Shown in pieces: positions 34,140 to 40,891 of a stretch of 64,000 bases of DNA; the stretch's first letter is position 1, and every line of letters begins with the position of its first letter. A program made the translations under genes and the position numbers. This DNA comes from JAGOTP01 sp964567995 (lineage in GTDB: Bacteria > Patescibacteriota > Patescibacteriia > 2-12-FULL-60-25): positions 1 to 64,000 of the forward strand of contig CAZMOB010000005.1 in the NCBI GenBank assembly GCA_964567995.1, read 5' to 3'. Below the pieces are notes generated by a model. The model worked only from the letters and a program-made list of their open reading frames with translations. It did no database searches and was not told the origin of the DNA.

Positions 34140-35977
34140 CCTCTCCCCGCAACATCCAACCAACCATTCTCATCGCCTCGCTCACCGTAGGCTGTTTATG
34201 CGCCCTTATTCTTGGAACCGTCGCCTGGAGCGCTCATGTCAGTAAAACGTATGACGGAAGAATCCTTCCCCACATTTCAGTAGCAGGGATTCCGATTGGC
34301 GGCTTGAACGAAGAAACAGCCGACACCACTCTTCGCGCCGAGCTGGGACCAGAAAAAGTGAAGAAGGTGAGCGTTCAAATCGAAGATAAAACCTACACCC
34401 TGACCGCGGATACACCAAGCGGCTCCTTCGTTGAACCCTCTTCAACCCTGGTGCGCAAGGCCTTTTCCATCGGGCGCTCCGCTAACCCCATCAAAAATAT
34501 CTGGGACCGCACCCGCCTGTCCCTTTGGAGTAAAGCGGAGGTCCCCTTATCGGTGGACGTGGATGCAGAACGCCTGCGTAAATCTCTCGAACCTAAAATC
34601 GAGGATCTCCTACGAACACCACGTAATGCCACCCTTTCGATTCAACCTGAGACAAGCCAGATTACACTCTCCCCAGAACAAACAGGCATCTCTCTAGACT
34701 GGAACAAGGCAGCTGAACAGATCCAAACGCATATCAACCGTCGCGAACAAGGACCGGTCCGATTATCGTTACAAGAGAGCTCCGCAGATCTCACCACAAA
34801 CGACCTTCAATCCGTTCGTCAAGAAGCAGAAATGTGGCTTTCAAAGCCCCTTCTAACGCTCTCTGCTGCTTCGACGACCGAAGCGACCTGGCAACTCACT
34901 ACCAGCACGCTAGTCAGCTGGATCAACGTCACATCAAGCGAACCTCATAAGGCACGACTTGAACTCAACCCAACCGCCGCCGAACAAACATTTCACACCT
35001 GGCTCGGAACAAATGTACGCATCGCGCAAGACGGTCTGTTGGAGCTGGATGATCAAGGCAAACTCAAGACCTTTGTTCCTCCAAAAGATGGGCTTGGTCC
35101 GGATACAGAAAAAACCCTAGGAAATATTCAATCTGCTTGGGCAGAAGGAGCTACGAGTACGGAACTCGCGATTCGAACGGAACAACCAACCATTCGCGGG
35201 GATGCCGAACGACTTGGAATTCGTGAATTACTAGGCCGTGGCACCTCAGATTTCAGCGGCTCTCCCACGAACCGAAGGAAGAACATAAAGCTTGGCATGG
35301 AACGCGTTCACGGCACCATTCTTCCAGCCGGTGGAGAGTTCTCAATGCTGAATGCCTTAGGCGAAATTGACGGCGCTCATGGATGGCTACCCGAACTCGT
35401 CATCAAAGGCAATAAAACGCTCCCTGAATTCGGTGGCGGACTTTGTCAGATCGGCACAACTGCCTTTCGCGGCGCCATGAATACAGGTCTTGAGATTACG
35501 GAACGCCGTAATCATAGCTATCGCGTACGCTATTACGAACCCGCCGGAACCGATGCCACCATCTACGACCCGGCACCTGATTTCAAATTCAAGAACGATA
35601 CAGCGCAAACCATTCTGATTACAGGCGAAATCCGGGGTGATATTGTCGAATTCTCTTTCTGGGGAACGAGCGATGGTCGGAAAGGCAGCATCAGCCCGTC
35701 CCGCATTAGCAATATCGTCTCTCCACCCCCAACGAAACTCATTGAAACCACCGATTTAGCACCGGGTGTAAGAAAATGCACAGAAACTGCTCATGCTGGC
35801 GCGACCGCTCAAATTGACTATATTGTTCAACACGCTGATGGCGAGAGCAAGAAAGTTACGTTCACCAGCGTCTATCGCCCTTGGCAGGCGGTCTGTCTGA
35901 TTGGAGTTGCCGCCCTATCTGCTCCACCCGCTGACGCGGCCACCGTCGATCAAACAGGTATCAATAACCTCAACTAA
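34136..35977 (+). CDS. VanW-family protein with peptidoglycan-binding-like repeats
   Basis: This envelope protein (613 residues) has an N-terminal membrane helix (about residues 13-33). Two repeats of the PG_binding_4 type follow (about 50-160 and 170-300). The VanW domain spans about 375-510, with GGEFSMLNALGEI, LPEFGGGLCQIGTTAFR and YDPAPDFKFKND. A beta-rich tail ends in a hydrophobic segment (VCLIGVAALSAPPADAA). VanW proteins are linked to peptidoglycan, but their biochemical role is unclear. The ATG overlaps the preceding TGA. Confidence 0.88.
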   Translation: MTSPRNIQPTILIASLTVGCLCALILGTVAWSAHVSKTYDGRILPHISVAGIPIGGLNEETADTTLRAELGPEKVKKVSVQIEDKTYTLTADTPSGSFVEPSSTLVRKAFSIGRSANPIKNIWDRTRLSLWSKAEVPLSVDVDAERLRKSLEPKIEDLLRTPRNATLSIQPETSQITLSPEQTGISLDWNKAAEQIQTHINRREQGPVRLSLQESSADLTTNDLQSVRQEAEMWLSKPLLTLSAASTTEATWQLTTSTLVSWINVTSSEPHKARLELNPTAAEQTFHTWLGTNVRIAQDGLLELDDQGKLKTFVPPKDGLGPDTEKTLGNIQSAWAEGATSTELAIRTEQPTIRGDAERLGIRELLGRGTSDFSGSPTNRRKNIKLGMERVHGTILPAGGEFSMLNALGEIDGAHGWLPELVIKGNKTLPEFGGGLCQIGTTAFRGAMNTGLEITERRNHSYRVRYYEPAGTDATIYDPAPDFKFKNDTAQTILITGEIRGDIVEFSFWGTSDGRKGSISPSRISNIVSPPPTKLIETTDLAPGVRKCTETAHAGATAQIDYIVQHADGESKKVTFTSVYRPWQAVCLIGVAALSAPPADAATVDQTGINNLN

Positions 35978-36008
35978 CACCTCAAAACCCTTGAAAAGGC
36001 GCTGATCC

Positions 36009-36037
36009 TTGACAAAAAACCGGTCTTGTAGTATCCT
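36009..36037 (+). promoter_or_regulatory. Promoter of the stand-alone RNA
   Basis: TTGACA (36009-36014) and TATCCT (36032-36037) are 17 bases apart on the plus strand. Transcription should start near 36044. No plus-strand coding gene lies before the terminator at 36181. Confidence 0.65.
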
Positions 36038-36043
36038 TCTTAG

Positions 36044-36229
36044 TTACACGAGGTCTTTAGCAATCCGCATCCACGACAAGCATGGAATCTTATTTTTAGG
36101 TGCGTGTGGGCTCCGGCTCGGACCATCCTATTGCAAGATTTCTTGGGTGCGGATTGCTTGAGGTCTGGTCTATCAAAAATACTCCCGCAGGAACCACTAG
36201 CCCCGCGCTATGTTCCTACGGGAGTTTTG
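36044..36229 (+). ncRNA. Candidate structured small RNA (about 186 nt)
   Basis: A strong promoter and an intrinsic terminator bound a gene-free stretch. Its main stem pairs AGCAATCCGCA (36059-36069) with its exact complement at 36148-36158. Inside are internal loops, a second stem (AATCTT/AAGATT) and a small apical hairpin TCCG-GCT-CGGA. The long interrupted hairpin and length resemble 6S RNA, but I see no sequence motif that proves it. SRP RNA, tmRNA and RNase P motifs were not found. A riboswitch is unlikely because no gene follows on this strand. Confidence 0.5.
36181..36229. terminator. Bidirectional terminator between the small RNA and the TGA-split gene
   Basis: ACTCCCGCAGGAAC pairs with GTTCCTACGGGAGT, with one mismatch, around a 17-base loop. 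TTTTGT follows on the plus strand and TATTTTTG on the minus strand, so it can end both the RNA and the converging gene. Confidence 0.85.
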
Positions 36230-36238
36230 TATCACGAA

Positions 36239-37234
36239 CTAGTAGGCAAGCGGCGCTTCCTCACGTAAGCGCGATTCCCCAAAGTGAGCCATGTCTAAAA
36301 CTGGGTCGCCCTCTCCATTTCTGGAAGCCAGAACGAAATTAGCATACATATGCTCGTCATTTGGGTACACATTCACTTTACAGGCCGATCCTGAGTCCGC
36401 CGGGTCCTCAAAGCCAACCCTTTTTCTTTGCTCCGGAATAAGACCAATGATTAAGTTTTTGTCTCCTTTATGGAAAGCTTTATCACCGCCCGAGATTGGC
36501 CCGTCAAAATACACCCCTCTATCAGGGGCTATTTTGAGTGCTGCGGCCTTTAGAATAAAAGGCATAAGTCTGAGGGTATTTGGATCTTCAAGAAAGAGCT
36601 TTTTTAGTTCGCCATTTTTTACAACCAGCGTTTCGTCATGATGCGTATGCCGTACATCATAAGAGATCGTGTGACGTGGAACAACAAATTGGACACGAAA
36701 AATGGCGAGCGTAGGATCCGTTGGGTGATTCAAGCATACCACTGAATCATATTTAATCGTTCCCCCAGAGCACCGTCTAAGACACTTACGAACGGACTCA
36801 TTGAGAGATACATTCAACTGAGCGATCAACTTCCCCCAGAACTCCTGATCATCAGGGGCTCGCTTCAATACAAAGGAAGCGTGGTCGTATGCACCATGAT
36901 CAGACTTTGCCGCAATTGGTTTGCCAGTAACTCTCCACGCTACTGCTTCAGCAACGAGTAAATCTGATGCACGTTCTACAAGCGCAACCTGATCGGGACT
37001 AAGTTCTGCAAATTCTCTTTTCGCCCCTTCCGTCTTGAATCGCTGTTGCCAAGGAATTCGCGGATCTTGCTCGACTCGAGCGACTGATGCAACCGCTACA
37101 ACCGGTAACTCTGGTTGACGGACGGGTAGCGGCGGCATAGCTTCACGAACAGCACGACCCTGAGAAGCAACCGATTGCTCAGGTCTAGCCGCCTGACTAG
37201 CTTCGAGCATCTGGCTTTGCAACTCTTGAAGCAA
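36239..37234 (-). CDS. Protein of unknown function, possibly split by an in-frame TGA
   Basis: I do not recognise this protein. Read from a TTG at 37234 it has 331 residues; an ATG at 37210 is another possible start. A Gln/Ala/Pro-rich N-terminal part (to about residue 60) precedes a globular C-terminal region (about 75-331) with strands such as HASFVLKRAPDD and HTISYDVRHTHHDETLVV. In the same frame, 10 codons upstream of the TTG, lies a TGA. Before that TGA the frame continues for 38 more codons to a normal ATG at 37378. The gene may be a pseudogene, a read-through case or two genes. Confidence 0.6.
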   Translation of the reverse strand: MLQELQSQMLEASQAARPEQSVASQGRAVREAMPPLPVRQPELPVVAVASVARVEQDPRIPWQQRFKTEGAKREFAELSPDQVALVERASDLLVAEAVAWRVTGKPIAAKSDHGAYDHASFVLKRAPDDQEFWGKLIAQLNVSLNESVRKCLRRCSGGTIKYDSVVCLNHPTDPTLAIFRVQFVVPRHTISYDVRHTHHDETLVVKNGELKKLFLEDPNTLRLMPFILKAAALKIAPDRGVYFDGPISGGDKAFHKGDKNLIIGLIPEQRKRVGFEDPADSGSACKVNVYPNDEHMYANFVLASRNGEGDPVLDMAHFGESRLREEAPLAY

Positions 37235-37261
37235 TGCCGCTTTTGTTTCAGCAGAAATCCC

Positions 37262-37378
37262 TCATTTGTTTGCACGAAGATACTCTAACATTTTACGTGC
37301 GACTTCTTCAGGAGAACGCGATGGAGCCTCTTGTTTTGGAGGCTGCGGATGCTCAGGAGGCATACTTTTCGTACGCAT
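37262..37378 (-). CDS. Short N-terminal ORF in frame with the following gene
   Basis: This 38-codon ORF starts MRTKSMPPEHPQPP at 37378, 17 bases after gdhA, and ends at the TGA at 37262-37264. It is Pro-rich with an amphipathic helix (EEVARKMLEYLRANK). The reading frame continues past the TGA into the next ORF with the same Ala/Glu/Gln-rich character (GISAETKAALLQELQSQ), so the two were probably one protein. Confidence 0.4.
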   Translation of the reverse strand: MRTKSMPPEHPQPPKQEAPSRSPEEVARKMLEYLRANK

Positions 37379-37395
37379 TCTAAGGCATAAACCGT

Positions 37396-38610
37396 CTATT
37401 GAGTAGCCTTCGCGATTCGTTCGATAGCCAGCACAAACGCCGCAACTCGATCTGGACACTGAAAACGTGTCGAATATTCACGAACCGCTTTCGCATTCGC
37501 CTCCATCTTCTCGTTCATCTTTTGATAGACTTCCGCTTCAGACCACTTTTCTGAATGCATGTTTTGATACCACTCGAAATAGGACACCGTGACACCGCCG
37601 GCGTTTGTCAGAATATCGGGAGCAACCGTTACTCCCAACTTCTGAAGAGCCACGTCTCCCTCTGGGGTCGTTGGTCCGTTGGCGAGCTCTAGGACTAGTT
37701 TCGTTTTTACGCGTGGTGCGATCTCACCCGTCAACTGATTTTCTAAGGCGGACGGTGCCAGTACGTCGCACTCGGTTGTAAGGAGCTCTTCCTGAGTGAT
37801 CGTCTTCGATCCAGGGAGCCCTACGACCGTCCCTTCTTTGGCCTTAAATTGCTCCAAGGCGGGAATATCGAGCCCCTGCTCGCTCAGAATCGCTCCACGC
37901 GAATCAGACACCGCGATCACCTTCTGACCAGCTTCGTGGAATAAGCGAGCGATATGTTGACCGGCATTACCGAATCCTTGCACAACAACACGCCAGACGT
38001 GATCGGCTGGCAACAAATCGCGATAGACCTTCCAGACGGCAAACGCTCCACGCGCCGTTGCTTCCGCCCGACCCGCCGAACCACCTTGATCAAGGCTCTT
38101 CCCCGTCACAACCGCTGGGGAAGACTTCCCGACCAACTTGCTGTATTCCTCTGCAAATACATCCATCAAGCGAGAGGTCGTGTTCACGTCTGGGGCTGGA
38201 ACATCCTTTTCAGGGCCAACAACTTCCACCATACGACGCACAAAGCCACGCATCACCTCCTCTCGCTCTTCTTGAGTGAGCGCTTTTGGATCAACAGAGA
38301 CACCACCTTTCCCACCGCCATACGGAATATCCAACACCGCACATTTCATTGTCATCCAAAACGCCAGTGCCTGCACCTCATCAAGATCAACTTGCGGATG
38401 GAACCGAATCCCGCCTTTATACGGACCCCGTTGGTTATTCCATTGGACACGATATCCAGAGAAATATTTCGTTTCATTCCCCTGTTTCAGGGGAATGGTT
38501 ACTTCCACCTTACGATCCGGATGACGAAGACGCTCCACAACTGCCTTATGCTCAGGAACCAGCGCCGCCGCCTTATCCAGCTGCTTCATGGCATTGTCGA
38601 GAACGGACAT
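37396..38610 (-). CDS. gdhA: Glutamate dehydrogenase (Glu/Leu/Phe/Val family)
   Basis: This NAD(P)-dependent enzyme interconverts glutamate and 2-oxoglutarate plus ammonia. The 404 residues include the substrate region GPYKGGIRFHP and MKCAVLDIPYGGGKGGVSVDP with the catalytic lysine, the PAPDVNT motif and the Rossmann turn VVQGFGNAGQHIARL. Length and layout match hexameric glutamate dehydrogenases. A -10-like TATACT ends 5 bases before the ATG (context AGCCTATG), so the mRNA should be leaderless. It lies downstream of trxB across palindrome B. Confidence 0.93.
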   Translation of the reverse strand: MSVLDNAMKQLDKAAALVPEHKAVVERLRHPDRKVEVTIPLKQGNETKYFSGYRVQWNNQRGPYKGGIRFHPQVDLDEVQALAFWMTMKCAVLDIPYGGGKGGVSVDPKALTQEEREEVMRGFVRRMVEVVGPEKDVPAPDVNTTSRLMDVFAEEYSKLVGKSSPAVVTGKSLDQGGSAGRAEATARGAFAVWKVYRDLLPADHVWRVVVQGFGNAGQHIARLFHEAGQKVIAVSDSRGAILSEQGLDIPALEQFKAKEGTVVGLPGSKTITQEELLTTECDVLAPSALENQLTGEIAPRVKTKLVLELANGPTTPEGDVALQKLGVTVAPDILTNAGGVTVSYFEWYQNMHSEKWSEAEVYQKMNEKMEANAKAVREYSTRFQCPDRVAAFVLAIERIAKATQ

Positions 38611-38615
38611 AGGCT

Positions 38616-38621
38616 AGTATA
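38616..38621 (-). promoter_or_regulatory. -10 box of gdhA, leaderless
   Basis: TATACT on the minus strand is followed by AGCCT and then ATG, placing the expected start on the A of the start codon. The upstream sequence is A/T-rich without a clear -35. Confidence 0.5.
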
Positions 38622-38648
38622 GTAATATAATAATATGAACGGAGCGGA

Positions 38649-38724
38649 GGCCGGGATGCTCGTGAACTCGCGAGCAGTGGATTTCGCGAAGCGACTTGAG
38701 AGCGAGTGAAGGAGCATCCCGGCC
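38649..38724. repeat. Nested inverted repeat B (between trxB and gdhA)
   Basis: Perfect 13-base arms (GGCCGGGATGCTC and its complement) enclose 50 bases that contain ACTCGC/GCGAGT pairing and the self-complementary TTCGCGAA. Its minus strand has GCTCCTTCACTCGC, close to the word in element A. No T-tract follows. Confidence 0.65.
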
Positions 38725-38739
38725 GCAGCGATACTTCTA

Positions 38740-39669
38740 TTATTCGTGATCTTGAAGATATTTCTCTGCATCCAACGCCGCCATACATCCCGAACCAGCC
38801 GCTGTAATTGCTTGGCGGTAACGTGCATCCTGCACATCGCCCGACGCAAATAATCCAGGAATATTCGTAATGGTTGTTCCGGGGCGAATGTTGACGTACC
38901 CCTTTTCAGTAAACTCTAAGAGCCCTTTTACCAGATCTGTATTTGGTTCATGTCCAATCGCTGCGAAGACACCGTCAATCGCCCGTTCAGACATTTCACC
39001 TGTGACCGTATCTCGCAAAATGACACCTGTTACCTTCCCAGCAACGACATCTTTGATCTCCGTAATCTCAGAATTCCAGAGAACTGAAATCTTTGGATTA
39101 TTCATGACGCGATCCTGCATGATCTTGGAGGCTCGGAAGGAATCACGACGATGAACAATCGTGACCGTTGTCGCGAAACGAGTCAGGAAGCTCGCTTCTT
39201 CCATCGCGCTATCCCCACCGCCCACAATCATCACATTCTTGTTTTTGAAGAAGAACCCGTCACACGTCGCACAGGCAGACACACCTTTGCCGTAGAGCGC
39301 CTTTTCAGACTCCAAACCTAAACGTCGAGCCGTCGCCCCCGTCGAAAGAATCACCGTTCGCGCGTAGTAGGTCTTCCCACTCGCCACCAATTCAAAGCCA
39401 CCGTCTACCTGTTTGAGACTCTCCACACGATCTGAAACAACGTCTGTCGCAAACCGAACGGCCTGATCCTTCATGAGCTGCATGAGTTCTGGACCCATGA
39501 CGCCCTTAGGAAACCCAGGGAAGTTCTCAACATCCGTCGTTGTCATGAGTTGACCACCCGGTTCAATGCCTTCAAACAAGATTGGCGTTAAGTTGGCGCG
39601 AGCGCAATAAATGGCCGCCGTCCAGCCGGCTGGACCGGAACCAATGATCGCGACGTTCCGGAAGTCCAT
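38740..39669 (-). CDS. trxB: Thioredoxin reductase
   Basis: This flavoenzyme reduces thioredoxin with NADPH. The 309 residues show the FAD site IIGSGPAGWTAAIYCAR, the redox-active CATC in ACATCDGFFFKNKN, the NADPH site VGGGDSAMEEA and the C-terminal FAD motif GLFASGDVQDARYRQ. It starts MDFRNVAIIGSG after CTTAACCTATG and lies 3 bases downstream of trxA, so the two form one redox unit. Confidence 0.96.
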   Translation of the reverse strand: MDFRNVAIIGSGPAGWTAAIYCARANLTPILFEGIEPGGQLMTTTDVENFPGFPKGVMGPELMQLMKDQAVRFATDVVSDRVESLKQVDGGFELVASGKTYYARTVILSTGATARRLGLESEKALYGKGVSACATCDGFFFKNKNVMIVGGGDSAMEEASFLTRFATTVTIVHRRDSFRASKIMQDRVMNNPKISVLWNSEITEIKDVVAGKVTGVILRDTVTGEMSERAIDGVFAAIGHEPNTDLVKGLLEFTEKGYVNIRPGTTITNIPGLFASGDVQDARYRQAITAAGSGCMAALDAEKYLQDHE

Positions 39670-39672
39670 AGG

Positions 39673-39996
39673 TTAAGCGATGTGCTTCGAAAGGTGGTCC
39701 ATGAATGCCGCCTTCGGCATGCTGCCCATAAATCGATCGACTACCTGACCACCTTTGAACACCAGGAAGGTTGGGATTGAGGCGACTTCATATTTCTCGG
39801 CGATTGATCCGTGTTCATCCGCGTTCAATTTTCCGATCTTCAACTTGGATTCAGCAACCTCCGTGGCGATCTCTTCGATCATCGGGCTCATTGCACGGCA
39901 CGGACCACACCATTCCGCCCAAATATCCACCAAGACAGGCGCCTCGGACTTCAAGACTTCTTGTTCAAAATTCGATTCAGTAAAGATATGTGCCAT
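39673..39996 (-). CDS. trxA: Thioredoxin
   Basis: This 107-residue protein is a disulfide reductase partner of TrxB. It has the WAEWCGPCR active site near residue 30 and the cis-proline segment VASIPTFLVFKGG. The ATG at 39996 (MAHIFTESNFEQEV, context AATCCTATG) gives the standard length; an upstream in-frame ATG would add about 39 non-homologous residues. It is the first gene of the trxA-trxB pair. Confidence 0.96.
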   Translation of the reverse strand: MAHIFTESNFEQEVLKSEAPVLVDIWAEWCGPCRAMSPMIEEIATEVAESKLKIGKLNADEHGSIAEKYEVASIPTFLVFKGGQVVDRFMGSMPKAAFMDHLSKHIA

Positions 39997-40166
39997 AGGA
40001 TTCATCAGTGAAGACCTATTAGACAGGTCTATTGGCATGATAGGCATAGCGGGAACGCTAGGCAAGCAAACTTGACGAGTAAACGAAAAAGGCGTGAAGA
40101 TAGGCGCCCGCACATTCGATGAGCTGGTTTAGCGAGAACCAGCGAGACGATCTCGACCCCTGTAAC

Positions 40167-40171
40167 AGGAG
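40167..40171 (+). promoter_or_regulatory. SD of the carbonic-anhydrase-like gene
   Basis: AGGAG lies 10 bases before the ATG at 40182. It supports that start over an in-frame ATG at 40119. A TTGACG at 40072 may be the -35, but its -10 is poor. Confidence 0.65.
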
Positions 40172-40181
40172 ATGCGACATC

Positions 40182-40757
40182 ATGGGACATCAGGTGACGT
40201 TTCGTCCGATCGACCCGCGCTTTAAAAGACCGCACACCGTGTTCGCGCGCGGGGATGAAGCACGTCAGAGCGACTGCGTACTGGTTGGATGCGGCGACTG
40301 CCGTACCCTGATCATGAATGAAGAGCGAGAGCAGCTGGTAGCCCTTCTTCGTGAGAATGGAGTGACAGAAGAGGTTCTGAAACGACTCTGGAACCGGTAC
40401 GTCCTGCCAGGCGGAGGCGTCAACCTGTCGCTCGAATTCCCTAACACAGCGCTCCACCGCGAGGTCGTCGGCTTCTACGTGAAGCATCAACTGCACGGCG
40501 GCGAAGTCGTGATCCTGATGGTGCACGACGGCTGCGGCAGGGTGCAGATCTGTCACCCGGGCATGACGTTCCGTCGAGTGGTGGACCTCACGATCGAAGC
40601 AGCACACGAGCTCCATATCGAACTGCACGCAACTGGCAGACCGGTCCGCGTACTCGTGATCGCCGACTTCCTCCAAGTTGAAGGTGAACTCGGGCGATAC
40701 GTCCTGTGCGCAGACGTACCCGCCGTGACACCAAGCCAACCCCCAATCAAAGGCTAG
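40182..40757 (+). CDS. Cassette: beta-carbonic-anhydrase-like protein
   Basis: From the SD-supported ATG this protein has 191 residues (MGHQVTFRPIDPRF). It carries CGDCR, an exact fit to the C-x-D-x-R motif of beta-class carbonic anhydrases, and later VHDGCG, an H-x2-C pair, so the three zinc ligands are present. A glycine-rich PGGGV lies between them. Beta-carbonic anhydrases interconvert CO2 and bicarbonate, but the spacing and surrounding sequence are divergent, so the substrate is uncertain. Sampled lines are 57-62% GC. The SD and the terminator mark it as one of the foreign-style genes. Confidence 0.65.
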   Translation: MGHQVTFRPIDPRFKRPHTVFARGDEARQSDCVLVGCGDCRTLIMNEEREQLVALLRENGVTEEVLKRLWNRYVLPGGGVNLSLEFPNTALHREVVGFYVKHQLHGGEVVILMVHDGCGRVQICHPGMTFRRVVDLTIEAAHELHIELHATGRPVRVLVIADFLQVEGELGRYVLCADVPAVTPSQPPIKG

Positions 40758-40831
40758 ATATGAGAGGCCTCTCCTCTCGTCCGGATCTCCTCCGGACACG
40801 GCCATGCGCATCTCGCGTGGCCAGTCTAGCC
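40750..40831. repeat. Nested inverted repeat D after the carbonic-anhydrase-like gene
   Basis: AGGCTAGA and TCTAGCCT form an outer stem, enclosing GAGAGG/CCTCTC, TCCGG/CCGGA and GGCC/GGCC hairpins. The stop codon of the preceding gene lies in the left arm. It resembles elements A-C in architecture but not clearly in sequence. Confidence 0.5.
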
Positions 40832-40836
40832 TCCCA

Positions 40837-40870
40837 ACAAACACACCCGGTCAACGCCGGGTGTGTTTGA
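40837..40870. terminator. Shared terminator of infB and the carbonic-anhydrase-like gene
   Basis: AAACACACCCGG pairs perfectly over 12 bases with CCGGGTGTGTTT around TCAACG. It lies between the two converging genes with A/T-rich flanks and can serve both. Confidence 0.85.
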
Positions 40871-40891
40871 ATCTTAGTTCTTTTGCGCGAA

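Noticed and set aside
36044..36229. SRP RNA, tmRNA or RNase P RNA
   Set aside because: The conserved motifs of these RNAs, such as the SRP GGAAG loop and the RNase P GAGGAAAGTC, were not found.
36239..37378. UGA recoded as an amino acid, as in some Patescibacteria lineages
   Set aside because: TGA is the stop of three other native genes here (34139, 57048, 57896), and long genes show no internal TGA, so only one gene is affected.
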